This document shows, in pieces, positions 17,794 to 25,398 of a stretch of 64,000 nt of DNA. The notes under the pieces are model-generated. The model was not told where the DNA came from. It did no database searches and was given only the letters and a program-made list of their open reading frames with translations. Within the stretch, counting starts at the first letter, position 1; each line of letters starts with the position of its first letter. The translations under genes and the position numbers were made by a program. The stretch is taken from positions 149,448-213,447 of the forward strand of contig NZ_PJZI01000003.1 of the NCBI RefSeq assembly GCF_002858805.1, written 5' to 3'. Source of the stretch: Chimaeribacter arupi (GTDB taxonomy: Bacteria; Pseudomonadota; Gammaproteobacteria; Enterobacterales; Enterobacteriaceae).

Positions 17794-18450
17794 TTGATTA
17801 GCGTTCTTCTTGTTGATGACCACGAATTGGTGCGCGCAGGGATACGACGCATTCTTGAAGATGTGAAAGGTATCAAAGTCTCAGGTGAGGCACAGTGCGG
17901 CGAAGACGCCGTAAAATGGTGCCGCAGCAATGACGTTGATATTGTGCTTATGGACATGAACATGCCGGGGATCGGCGGGCTGGAAGCCACGCGCAAAATT
18001 GTGCGTTTTTCACCCGATATTAAAGTCATCATGTTGACGATTTATACCGAGAACCCGTTACCGGCCAAAGTGATGCAGGCCGGGGCGGCAGGTTACCTGA
18101 GTAAGGGGGCGGCCCCGCAGGAAGTGATTAACGCGATCCGGGTGGTGTCGGCCGGCCAGCGCTATATTGCGTCTGACATTGCCCAGCAGATGGCCCTGAG
18201 CCAGCTTGAGCCGCAGACTGAGACGCCGTTTGGCTGTCTTTCTGAGCGCGAACTGCAAATCATGCTTATGATTACCAAGGGCCAGAAAGTCAATGAGATC
18301 TCCGAGCAGCTTAATCTCAGCCCAAAAACCGTGAACAGCTATCGTTATCGCATGTTCAGTAAGTTAAATATCAGCGGTGACGTTGAGCTGACCCATCTGG
18401 CTATTCGTCACGGCTTATTCAACACCGAGAGCCTAACCAGCAGTGAGTGA
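17794..18450 (+). CDS. uvrY: UvrY (GacA/SirA) response regulator
   Basis: Response regulator of the BarA-UvrY system, which activates the Csr small RNAs and so antagonises CsrA. The 218 aa equal the E. coli length: receiver domain with acidic pair Asp8-Asp9, phospho-acceptor Asp54 ([10 protein letters not shown]), Thr82 and Lys104, then a LuxR-type HTH with [20 protein letters not shown] and [17 protein letters not shown]. It starts at TTG 17794 after GGAG; no ATG is available at the conserved N terminus. The stop overlaps the uvrC GTG by eight bases. Confidence 0.97.
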   Translation: MISVLLVDDHELVRAGIRRILEDVKGIKVSGEAQCGEDAVKWCRSNDVDIVLMDMNMPGIGGLEATRKIVRFSPDIKVIMLTIYTENPLPAKVMQAGAAGYLSKGAAPQEVINAIRVVSAGQRYIASDIAQQMALSQLEPQTETPFGCLSERELQIMLMITKGQKVNEISEQLNLSPKTVNSYRYRMFSKLNISGDVELTHLAIRHGLFNTESLTSSE

Positions 18451-20275
18451 GCGTTTCGATTCCCAGGCATTTCTGAAAACTGTCACCAGCCAGCCCGGTG
18501 TGTACCGGATGTACGATACCACCGGGACGGTCATCTATGTAGGGAAAGCGAAAGACCTGAAAAAGCGTCTTTCCAGCTATTTCCGCACCCATGTCGGCAG
18601 CCGCAAAACGGAAAATCTGGTCAAGAATATTGACCAGATTGACGTCACCGTGACCCACACGGAAACCGAGGCGCTGTTGCTGGAGCATAACTACATCAAG
18701 CTCTACCAGCCGCGTTATAACGTGTTGCTGCGTGATGATAAATCCTACCCGCTGATTTTCCTGAGTGCCGATGATCACCCGCGCATCGCCATTCACCGCG
18801 GGGCCAAGCACGCGAAAGGCGAGTATTTCGGGCCGTTCCCCAACTCCTATGCCGTGCGTGAGACGCTGGCGCTGTTGCAGAAACTGTTCCCGATCCGGCA
18901 GTGCGAAAACAGCGTCTACCGCAACCGTTCGCGCCCCTGCCTCCAGTACCAGATTGGCCGTTGCCTCGGCCCCTGTGTGAAAGGGCTGGTGAGCGAAGAG
19001 GAGTACCGGCAACAGGTGGAGTATGTGCGGCTGTTTCTGGCCGGCAAAGACCAGCAGGTGCTGACCCAGCTGATTGAGCGCATGGAGCAGGCCAGTAAAT
19101 CACTGAACTTTGAGGAAGCCGGGCGTATCCGCGACCAGATCCAGGCAGTGCGCCGGGTCACGGAGCGGCAGTTTGTCTCCGGTGACGGTGACGACCTGGA
19201 TGTGATCGGCGTCTCCTATGATGCCGGGCTGGCCTGTATGCATGTGCTGTTTCTCCGGCAGGGGAAAGTGCTGGGCAGCCGCAGCTACTTCCCGAAAGTG
19301 CCGGGCGGCACGGAGCTTGCCGAAGTGGTGCAGACCTTTATCGGCCAGTTTTATTTGCAGGGCAGTGAAGGCCGGACCCTGCCGGGTGAAATTCTGCTGG
19401 ATTTCGCCCTGCCGGAGAAAGAGCTGCTGGCGGAATCCCTGAGCGAGATGTCCGGCCGCAAAATTGCGATCCAGACCAAGCCGCGCGGTGACCGGGCGCG
19501 TTACCTCAAACTGGCGCGTACCAATGCGGCCACCGCGCTGGCCACCAAGCTTTCTCAGCAGTCCACGATTCACCAGCGGCTAAGTGAGCTGGCGAAAGTG
19601 TTGAACCTGCCTGAGATTAACCGCATGGAGTGTTTCGACATCAGCCATACGATGGGCGAGCAAACCGTCGCCTCTTGCGTGGTGTTTGACGGCAACGGGC
19701 CGGTCCGCGCCGAGTACCGCCGTTACAACATTACCGGCATTACGCCGGGCGATGACTATGCGGCAATGGCACAGGTGCTGAAACGCCGTTACGGTAAAGC
19801 GCTGGAAGAGAATAAAATCCCGGACGTGATCTTTATCGACGGCGGCAAAGGGCAGCTGGGCATGGCGATGGATGTGTTTGCGGAACTCAATGTGACCTGG
19901 GACAAAACACGGCCGAAGCTGATTGGCATTGCCAAAGGCACCGACCGCAAGGCGGGGCTGGAGACGCTGTTCTTTAAACCGGAAGGAGAGGGGATGGCCC
20001 TGCCGCCCGACTCACCGGCGTTGCACGTTATCCAGCATATCCGGGACGATTCCCATAACCATGCGATTACCGGCCACCGGAAAAAACGGGCGAAAGTACG
20101 CAATACCAGTGCGCTGGAAACGATTGAGGGCGTTGGCCCGAAACGCCGGCAGGTATTGCTGAAATATATGGGCGGGCTGCAACCCCTGCTCAACGCCAGC
20201 ATCGAGGAAATTGCAAAAGTGCCGGGTATTTCACATGCATTGGCAGAAAAAATCTACAATGCGTTGAAACACTAG
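18443..20275 (+). CDS. uvrC: UvrC excinuclease subunit
   Basis: Endonuclease of the UvrABC nucleotide-excision repair complex; makes incisions 3' and 5' of the lesion. The 610 aa show the N-terminal GIY-YIG domain ([20 protein letters not shown]), a UVR motif binding UvrB ([16 protein letters not shown], about residues 203-238), the RNase H-like domain ([29 protein letters not shown]) and a C-terminal double helix-hairpin-helix ([30 protein letters not shown]). It begins at GTG 18443 inside uvrY, so translation is probably coupled. Confidence 0.98.
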   Translation: MSERFDSQAFLKTVTSQPGVYRMYDTTGTVIYVGKAKDLKKRLSSYFRTHVGSRKTENLVKNIDQIDVTVTHTETEALLLEHNYIKLYQPRYNVLLRDDKSYPLIFLSADDHPRIAIHRGAKHAKGEYFGPFPNSYAVRETLALLQKLFPIRQCENSVYRNRSRPCLQYQIGRCLGPCVKGLVSEEEYRQQVEYVRLFLAGKDQQVLTQLIERMEQASKSLNFEEAGRIRDQIQAVRRVTERQFVSGDGDDLDVIGVSYDAGLACMHVLFLRQGKVLGSRSYFPKVPGGTELAEVVQTFIGQFYLQGSEGRTLPGEILLDFALPEKELLAESLSEMSGRKIAIQTKPRGDRARYLKLARTNAATALATKLSQQSTIHQRLSELAKVLNLPEINRMECFDISHTMGEQTVASCVVFDGNGPVRAEYRRYNITGITPGDDYAAMAQVLKRRYGKALEENKIPDVIFIDGGKGQLGMAMDVFAELNVTWDKTRPKLIGIAKGTDRKAGLETLFFKPEGEGMALPPDSPALHVIQHIRDDSHNHAITGHRKKRAKVRNTSALETIEGVGPKRRQVLLKYMGGLQPLLNASIEEIAKVPGISHALAEKIYNALKH

Positions 20276-20332
20276 GGGCAATGTAGCAACATACTCACAA
20301 TAATCCCTTTTGCCAGACAGTTACTGAGCGCT

Positions 20333-20881
20333 ATGCAATTTAATATACCGACTTGCCTCACGTTGTTTCGCGTGGTTTTGATTCCCTTTTTCGTGCTGGC
20401 GTTCTACCTCCCGTTTGTCTGGGCGCCTATGGCCTGTGCCCTGATCTTCGTGGTGGCAGCCATCACAGACTGGTTTGATGGCTTCCTGGCCCGTCGCTGG
20501 AAGCAGACGACCCGTTTTGGCGCTTTCCTTGACCCGGTCGCAGACAAGGTCATGGTGGCGATTGCGCTGGTGCTGGTGGCGGAATATTTCCATGCCTGGT
20601 GGATAACCCTGCCGGCCGCCACCATGATTGCGCGTGAAATTATTATCTCGGCCCTGCGGGAGTGGATGGCGGAAGTCGGGAAACGCAGCAGCGTGGCCGT
20701 TTCGTGGGTCGGCAAGGTGAAAACCACCGCGCAGATGCTCTCTCTGGTGGCGCTGCTGTGGCGGCCCGATCCGACCCTGGAGTTTGTGGGGATCATTGCG
20801 CTGTACATCGCGGCGGTGCTGACTTTCTGGTCAATGTTCCAATATTTGCATGCGGCCCGGAAAGATTTGCTTGAACCGTGA
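20333..20881 (+). CDS. pgsA: PgsA phosphatidylglycerophosphate synthase
   Basis: Inner-membrane CDP-alcohol phosphotransferase that joins CDP-diacylglycerol and glycerol-3-phosphate, the first committed step to phosphatidylglycerol and cardiolipin. The family motif D-G-x2-A-R-x8-G-x3-D-x3-D is complete: Asp49, Gly50, Ala53, Arg54, Gly63, Asp67, Asp71. Length 182 aa matches E. coli. It starts 57 bases after uvrC in the conserved uvrY-uvrC-pgsA order, and is followed by the tRNA cluster. Confidence 0.98.
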   Translation: MQFNIPTCLTLFRVVLIPFFVLAFYLPFVWAPMACALIFVVAAITDWFDGFLARRWKQTTRFGAFLDPVADKVMVAIALVLVAEYFHAWWITLPAATMIAREIIISALREWMAEVGKRSSVAVSWVGKVKTTAQMLSLVALLWRPDPTLEFVGIIALYIAAVLTFWSMFQYLHAARKDLLEP

Positions 20882-20931
20882 TCGATGTGACTTAAAAAAC
20901 GCCAAACGAACATTTTGCGCTGATAATTCTG

Positions 20932-20959
20932 TTGACTCATCGGCACAGGTAAGTAGAAT
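20932..20959 (+). promoter_or_regulatory. Sigma-70 promoter of the tRNA cluster
   Basis: TTGACT (20932-20937), 16-base spacer, TAGAAT (20954-20959), about 60 bases upstream of tRNA-Gly. Confidence 0.7.
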
Positions 20960-21022
20960 GCATCGCATCAGACGGCAGCGCAGCTTGCTGAAAGATAAGA
21001 AAATCAGGAACTTCTGATTATT

Positions 21023-21098
<76 letters not shown>

Positions 21099-21162
21099 AA
21101 TTTAAGTAAACTGGTAAGCGAAGCATTACGAGTTTAGCCATACAACATGGCAAATCAGTTAC

Positions 21163-21236
21163 GGCGCGTTAACAAAGCGGTTATGTAGCGGATTGCAAAT
21201 CCGCCTAGTCCGGTTCGACTCCGGAACGCGCCTCCA
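21163..21236 (+). tRNA. cysT: tRNA-Cys (GCA)
   Basis: 74 bases, acceptor GGCGCGT/ACGCGCC, anticodon GCA in ATTGCAAAT, GTTCGACTC T-loop, encoded CCA. Confidence 0.97.
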
Positions 21237-21247
21237 CTTTTCCCGAT

Positions 21248-21333
21248 GCCCGGGTGGTGAAATCGGTAGACACAAGGGATTTAAAATCCCTCGGCTTATG
21301 GCTGTGCGGGTTCAAGTCCCGCCCCGGGTACCA
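21248..21333 (+). tRNA. leuZ: tRNA-Leu (TAA)
   Basis: 86 bases with the long variable arm of class II tRNAs, acceptor GCCCGGG/CCCGGGT, anticodon TAA in ATTTAAAAT, GGTTCAAGTCC T-loop, encoded CCA. Confidence 0.97.
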
Positions 21334-21377
21334 CGGAAAGTAAAAGAATAACAAAGCAATAAGCAGTAATGTCGTAG

Positions 21378-21399
21378 ACCGCCGAGAGGCGGTTTTTTT
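21378..21399 (+). terminator. Terminator of the tRNA operon
   Basis: ACCGCC (21378-21383), loop GAGA, GGCGGT (21388-21393) followed by T7, 45 bases after tRNA-Leu. Confidence 0.9.
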
Positions 21400-21488
21400 G
21401 TTTTTGTCACCCATTCCCCCCAAAATCCATAGCCACCGCCGCCGGTTTTTTATACGCTCATCTCTCCCTTCTTTTTTGAGGACAGACC

Positions 21489-21998
21489 ATGCCAGAGCGT
21501 ACCCAGCCCCCGGTTACCATCAGCCGTTTTCAGCCGTCAGAACGTGATCAGGTGATCAACGTTATTTTACCCATTCAGAATCAGGAGTTCGGCATTGCCA
21601 TCACGGCAGCGCAACAGCCGGATCTCAGCGATATCCCGGGGTTTTATCAGTGCGATAACGGGGAGTTCTGGGTGGCACGCTGTGGGGATGAGATTATTGG
21701 TACGCTGGGGCTGAAAGATATCGGTAACCGGCAGGCGGCGCTGCGTAAAATGTTCGTTACCGCCGCCTACCGCGGCCGGGCGTGGTCAGTGGCACCCCAG
21801 TTATTGGCCGCTTTGTTCCGCCACGCCGGGGAGGTGGGCATCCGGGATATTTACCTGGGCACCACCGACAAATTCCTGGCCGCCCATCGCTTTTATGAAA
21901 AGCAGGGGTTCAGTGAAGTGGCGGCCGACACCTTGCCTGCAACGTTCCCGCGTATGGCAGTAGACAGCAAATTTTACTGCTGGTCCGCCCCGGCATAG
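21489..21998 (+). CDS. GNAT-family N-acetyltransferase, 169 aa
   Basis: Acetyl-CoA-dependent acetyltransferase of unknown substrate. The core beta-strand ALRKMFVTAAYRGRAWSVAP carries the pyrophosphate-binding motif (R-G-R-A-W in place of the usual R/Q-x-x-G-x-G/A), preceded by EIIGTLGLKDI and followed by LGTTDKFLAAHRFYEKQGF, the typical motif B region. AGGACAGACC precedes ATG 21489. Isolated gene, convergent with the small gene at 22010. Confidence 0.8.
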   Translation: MPERTQPPVTISRFQPSERDQVINVILPIQNQEFGIAITAAQQPDLSDIPGFYQCDNGEFWVARCGDEIIGTLGLKDIGNRQAALRKMFVTAAYRGRAWSVAPQLLAALFRHAGEVGIRDIYLGTTDKFLAAHRFYEKQGFSEVAADTLPATFPRMAVDSKFYCWSAPA

Positions 21999-22009
21999 GG
22001 GAGTGCGGC

Positions 22010-22240
22010 TTACTCCTGCTCCCAGCTTTTGTCCCACTGGGCGTTTTCAATCAATGGGCGCAGGGCCTGGTCAAAGACTTTCATCTGTGCCGGTGACAGG
22101 TTAGCCAATGTCTTTTCCGCCATGATCTGCCGGGCCACGCCGCGTGCGCTGGCCAGGTTGGTGCCGCTCTGCCCGGCCGTCTCTTCAATCAGCTCCGGCA
22201 GATTATGGTAGATATGGCTAAGGGCGTTGATATTCAGCAT
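22010..22240 (-). CDS. Small hypothetical protein, 76 aa
   Basis: I do not recognise this family. From ATG 22240 (GGAGG eight bases upstream) the protein begins MLNINALSHIYHNLPELIEE and ends WDKSWEQE; it is acidic, mostly helical in character and lacks a signal peptide or membrane segment. It lies 29 bases downstream of the YedK gene on the same strand, so the two may be co-transcribed. Confidence 0.7.
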   Translation of the reverse strand: MLNINALSHIYHNLPELIEETAGQSGTNLASARGVARQIMAEKTLANLSPAQMKVFDQALRPLIENAQWDKSWEQE

Positions 22241-22269
22241 ATTTCCTCCGAAGACGACCGGCAAGGCCG

Positions 22270-22977
22270 TCAGACCAGCGGATTATCAATAGGCTCCAGC
22301 AGCGCCGGCCCCTCATGGTGCGGGTTGCCGACGGCCTTGTCGACCGGGTGCCAGCTGAACTGGTCCACCGGAACTGCCCCCTCAGCGGCCAGTGTCCCGG
22401 CCTCTTGCGGGCTGAGGGCAGGATCAAGCCAGGCCCGCGCCGCGTCCGGCGTCAGCGCCAGCGGGCGGCGATCGTGAATGTCGAGCAGCCCGGCATCCGA
22501 GGCCGCCGTGACGATCACAAAACCATCATCGTCCGGCGGCGTTGGGGCGTCAGGGTGGAATTTACCGATGGCGGCAAAGAAAAGCGGTGTGCGGTGCTGA
22601 TGGTAAATAAAATAGGGTTGCTTGCGTTTGGCGTCCTCTGCATCCTTCTTCCACTCAAACCAGCCATCCGCCATCACCAGCGCCCGGCCATGTTGCCAGA
22701 GCGGTTTAAACATCCGGCTTTCGGCGGCGGTTTCTACCCTGGCATTGATCACCGGCGGCCGGTGCGCCTCTTTGGCCCAATGCGGCTGATAGCCCCAACG
22801 CACCGGGTCGAGATAGAGCTGGTCATCGCGCTGGTTCAGCAGCAGCACGCGGGTGCCGGGCGCCACGTTATAGCGGTCAATCGGCACCGGGTCCAGCGCG
22901 CCATTGAAGGGAATATCCGGGGCCAGCGCCTCCAGATACTCTGACCGCGTCTGATGTTGTGAAAAGCGTCCGCACAT
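22270..22977 (-). CDS. yedK: SRAP-domain protein YedK (HMCES homologue)
   Basis: SOS-response-associated peptidase family protein that crosslinks through its N-terminal cysteine to abasic sites in single-stranded DNA, shielding them. The essential Cys2 (MCGRFSQ) is present, as are NARVETAAESRMFKPLW, ALVMADGWFEWKK with the catalytic-type glutamate, and the HDRRPLALTPD segment with the conserved histidine. 235 aa against about 222 in E. coli. Start at ATG 22977 after GGAGGC is required because Cys2 must follow Met1. Confidence 0.92.
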   Translation of the reverse strand: MCGRFSQHQTRSEYLEALAPDIPFNGALDPVPIDRYNVAPGTRVLLLNQRDDQLYLDPVRWGYQPHWAKEAHRPPVINARVETAAESRMFKPLWQHGRALVMADGWFEWKKDAEDAKRKQPYFIYHQHRTPLFFAAIGKFHPDAPTPPDDDGFVIVTAASDAGLLDIHDRRPLALTPDAARAWLDPALSPQEAGTLAAEGAVPVDQFSWHPVDKAVGNPHHEGPALLEPIDNPLV

Positions 22978-23017
22978 AGTGCCTCCTGTTATGGCTAACA
23001 GGCTAAGTATAGGAAAC

Positions 23018-23542
23018 TTAGACGGCAGCGATCGGCCGCTCCGGCGTCGGCAGCAATAACTGGTAAAAGGCGAGATCGAGCCAGCGGTCAAATTTATACC
23101 CCGCCTGCCGCACCGTGCCGCAATGGGTAAAGCCCAGGCGCTCATGCAGCGCAATACTGCCCTGATTGGTGCTGTCAATGCCGCCCACCAGCGTATGCAC
23201 CTGGCGCGCCTGCGCTTCAGCGATCAGCCGTTCCAGCAGCAGGCGGCCCAGGCCACGCCCCCGGTGATCCGGGTGGACGTACAGCGAGTGCTCGACAGTG
23301 TATTTATTGGCGGGAAACGGGCGGAAAGTGCCGTAACTGGCAAAGCCCAGCAGGCAGCCGTGCTCATCTTCCAGGCCAATGACCGGGAAGCCGTTGTCCC
23401 GTTTCACGGCAAACCAGGTACGCATGGCGGAAAGCGGGCGGGGCTGGTAATCATACAGCGCGGTAGAGGTGAGGATGGCCTCATTAAAAATGGCCAGGAT
23501 CGCCTTTGCATGCCGCTCTTCGTTGCATTCTACCCAGTTCAT
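23018..23542 (-). CDS. GNAT N-acetyltransferase of the phosphinothricin/MddA type
   Basis: 174-aa acetyltransferase similar to Pat/YncA (MddA) enzymes that acetylate phosphinothricin, methionine sulfone or sulfoximine. Visible: AIFNEAILTSTALYDYQPRP near the N terminus, YTVEHSLYVHPDHRGRGLGR with the acetyl-CoA loop R-G-R-G-L-G-R, and IALHERLGFTHCGTVRQAGY with FDRWLDLAFYQ, all hallmarks of that clade. Start ATG 23542 with AGGAG upstream. Divergent from an XRE-cupin regulator, which probably controls it. Confidence 0.85.
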   Translation of the reverse strand: MNWVECNEERHAKAILAIFNEAILTSTALYDYQPRPLSAMRTWFAVKRDNGFPVIGLEDEHGCLLGFASYGTFRPFPANKYTVEHSLYVHPDHRGRGLGRLLLERLIAEAQARQVHTLVGGIDSTNQGSIALHERLGFTHCGTVRQAGYKFDRWLDLAFYQLLLPTPERPIAAV

Positions 23543-23564
23543 CTTGAACACTCCTGCTGTGCTG

Positions 23565-23598
23565 TTTACTATAATGAATATTATTCTCCTAAAGTAAA
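23565..23598. promoter_or_regulatory. Operator/promoter between GNAT and XRE-cupin genes
   Basis: Outer arms TTTACT (23565-23570) and AGTAAA (23593-23598) enclose the palindrome ATAAT-GAAT-ATTAT (23571-23584). TATAAT at 23570-23575 is a perfect -10 for the rightward gene, so a protein bound here would block it. Confidence 0.5.
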
Positions 23599-23612
23599 CG
23601 CGGGCTTCAGCC

Positions 23613-24167
23613 ATGTCAATTGATGAGATTATCGCCGGGCAATTACAGGCCAGGCGCAAGGAAAAAGGCTGGAGCCTCGACACGCTGGCGCAGCAGTCCG
23701 GGGTCAGTAAAGCCATGATCTCGAAAATCGAGCGTCAGGCCAGCAGCCCGAGTGCGGCGACGTTAGGGCGGCTGGCCGCCGGGCTGGGTATTGCGCTGGC
23801 GGAGCTGATTACCGAACATGCGCCGCAGCCGTACCCATTGCGCCGCCGGGCGCAGCAACCGGTCTGGCGCGATCCCGATCTGGGCTATCTGCGGCGGCAG
23901 GTGAGTGAGAAAAGTGACGGGCAGGGCGCGGAACTGGTGGAAATCACCTTACCGGCGGGCGCCAGGATCAATTACCCGCGCTGGAACGCCGCACCCTACC
24001 GGCAGCAGTTATGGGTGTGCGAGGGGGCGCTGGATCTGACCTACGGTGACACCTGCTATACGCTGGCCACGGGGGATTGCCTGAGTTTTGGCGTCGATGC
24101 GCCGCTGACATTCGCCAATCCGGGCAGCCAGCCCTGCCGGTATCTGTTGGTCATGACGTCAGCCTGA
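23613..24167 (+). CDS. XRE-family regulator with C-terminal cupin
   Basis: 184-aa transcription factor: N-terminal Cro/C1-type HTH (LQARRKEKGWSLDTLAQQSG, SKAMISKIERQASSPSAATL, residues about 8-62) and a C-terminal cupin (about 110-184) with LWVCEGALDLTYGDTCYTLA then GDCLSF. This architecture is typical of PuuR-like regulators that sense a small ligand in the cupin. It is divergent from the acetyltransferase at 23018, a common regulator-target arrangement. Confidence 0.87.
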   Translation: MSIDEIIAGQLQARRKEKGWSLDTLAQQSGVSKAMISKIERQASSPSAATLGRLAAGLGIALAELITEHAPQPYPLRRRAQQPVWRDPDLGYLRRQVSEKSDGQGAELVEITLPAGARINYPRWNAAPYRQQLWVCEGALDLTYGDTCYTLATGDCLSFGVDAPLTFANPGSQPCRYLLVMTSA

Positions 24168-24171
24168 CGGC

Positions 24172-24357
24172 TCAGAAGAGGGAAAACAGCAGCACCACCG
24201 GAAAACTCAGCGGCCAGGTCAAACCAATAATGCCGGACGTGAATAAGCGGATCTTAAATGAGGAATCGCGGCTGATCAGTAAGGTGAAAAGGGCGGAGAG
24301 GGCAAAGCCGATAAGGAAAATGGTTTTTAACGCTTCCCAGGCGGTATGAGCAGACAC
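24172..24357 (-). CDS. GhoT/OrtT-family membrane toxin, solitary
   Basis: Small inner-membrane protein of the GhoT/OrtT class, whose members damage the membrane and lower the proton-motive force. The C terminus GLTWPLSFPVVLLFSLF closely follows the GhoT and OrtT endings (ITWPMSLPVALLFSLF type), the family's most conserved region. Two hydrophobic segments, IFLIGFALSALFTLLI and SGIIGLTWPLSFPVVLLFSL, flank a polar turn (SRDSSFKIRL). GTG 24357 gives 61 aa, near the family's 57, and lies downstream of a good promoter; ATG 24387 sits at the predicted transcription start. No GhoS-like antitoxin adjoins it, so it resembles OrtT. Confidence 0.75.
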   Translation of the reverse strand: MSAHTAWEALKTIFLIGFALSALFTLLISRDSSFKIRLFTSGIIGLTWPLSFPVVLLFSLF

Positions 24358-24388
24358 ATCTATTACCTGTCGTTTACACAATGTCATT

Positions 24389-24417
24389 ATTGTATTGATT
24401 TTGCACTTTTCTATCAA
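24389..24417 (-). promoter_or_regulatory. Sigma-70 promoter of the GhoT/OrtT-like gene
   Basis: On the minus strand TTGATA (24417-24412), exactly 17 bases, TACAAT (24394-24389). Transcription would begin near 24382, after the ATG at 24387, supporting the GTG start at 24357. Confidence 0.65.
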
Positions 24418-24511
24418 TTCTTTGATCAGGGTAATAGACAAATTAAAAAGAACGGCTTCCATAAACCGGGTATCGTTCACGCCTTCAGGGTGTTGCCCCC
24501 TCTTCAGGCGT

Positions 24512-24536
24512 AAAAAAGCCCGGCCAGGCCGGGCTT
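24512..24536 (-). terminator. Intrinsic terminator of the YqjD/CsbD-like gene
   Basis: Minus strand AAAGCCCGGCC / GGCCGGGCTTT stem followed by T6 (bases 24517-24512), 21 bases after the gene's stop. Confidence 0.9.
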
Positions 24537-24556
24537 TCACAGGGCGCACTTACCGC

Positions 24557-24808
24557 TTAGCGGCGGCCACCCAGCAGTTTTGCCAGCACGAAGCCAACAC
24601 CCGCAGCGACCAGCAGGGCCGGAACCGGGTTATCAGACGTAGTACGCTTCACGGTATCTACGGCATCGTTAACGGCATAAGAGGCCTGGGAAAGATTCTT
24701 ACGCACCGCCCCTTCAAATTGAGTCTTGCCGTCATCTGTTGCACGACCAAATTGCTCCTGGCCCGCACCTACAGCTTCTTCTGCTTTATCTTTTACTTTA
24801 TCAAACAT
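24557..24808 (-). CDS. ElaB/YqjD-like tail-anchored stress protein, 83 aa
   Basis: Amphipathic helical protein with one C-terminal membrane anchor. The first 60 residues (FDKVKDKAEEAVGAGQEQFG, then GKTQFEGAVRKNLSQA) resemble CsbD/YjbJ-type stress proteins; the end, NPVPALLVAAGVGFVLAKLL then GGRR, is the glycine-rich tail anchor with basic terminus of ElaB/YgaM/YqjD, ribosome- and membrane-associated proteins of stationary phase. ATG 24808 has GGAG at seven bases; an upstream TTG at 24814 is unneeded. Function inferred only from type. Confidence 0.75.
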   Translation of the reverse strand: MFDKVKDKAEEAVGAGQEQFGRATDDGKTQFEGAVRKNLSQASYAVNDAVDTVKRTTSDNPVPALLVAAGVGFVLAKLLGGRR

Positions 24809-25086
24809 ATGCAAACTCCATTTGTTGTGAACGTATTAAAAGCATAGACCAGAAAAACGGATCTGACCGGGTTATTAACATGCAGTAACAATGGTTTCGC
24901 CGCACAAAGCGCTTAAACGGGGCTTTTCCGGGCGTGAAACCCCGGCCCGCCTGCTTATCGCGTACGCGGCATACAGCCTGCCTGGGGTTAGCATGTTGTT
25001 ACATTCTGCTGCCGGAATCCTTACAGGCAAACCCTGTACTCTTGCTTTCGCGAATAAATCGCTGAATAACAGACACAGAGGTAATA

Positions 25087-25326
25087 ATGAAGGTAATGAA
25101 ATCAGTGATGCTGGGATCACTGTTAGCGCTGAGCAGTGCTGCGATGGCTGAACCGGTACACGCGGACGCAGCACCAGTAAACAAGGCTGCACAGAGCCAG
25201 GCCCACCGCACGGCACAGCCGGCAAAACCGGTCAGCCACAAAAAAACCGTGCAGCACGTGAAGAAAAAACCGGTGAAAAAGCCGGCGCCGAAAAAGCAGG
25301 TTGCGCCGCACGATCAGCCGCGTTAA
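25087..25326 (+). CDS. Secreted lysine/proline-rich basic protein, 79 aa
   Basis: Signal peptide MKVMKSVMLGSLLALSSAAM with cleavage near AMA-EP, then a low-complexity mature part of A/Q/H/K/P repeats (KKKPVKKPAPKKQ). It resembles the acid-shock protein Asr in style (small, periplasmic, extremely basic) but not clearly in sequence, so I do not name it. GAGG precedes ATG 25087. A strong terminator follows 40 bases after the stop. Confidence 0.7.
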   Translation: MKVMKSVMLGSLLALSSAAMAEPVHADAAPVNKAAQSQAHRTAQPAKPVSHKKTVQHVKKKPVKKPAPKKQVAPHDQPR

Positions 25327-25366
25327 GGCTCAGCCGCGTTACGCCCGGCGGCAGCTTGCGCAGTGA

Positions 25367-25394
25367 AAAAAGCCCACCACCAGGTGGGCTTTTT
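25367..25394. terminator. Bidirectional intrinsic terminator
   Basis: AAAAAGCCCACC (25367-25378), loop ACCA, GGTGGGCTTTTT (25383-25394). U-runs on both strands serve the basic secreted protein (+) and the sugar symporter (-), whose stops flank it. Confidence 0.9.
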
Positions 25395-25398
25395 GCTG

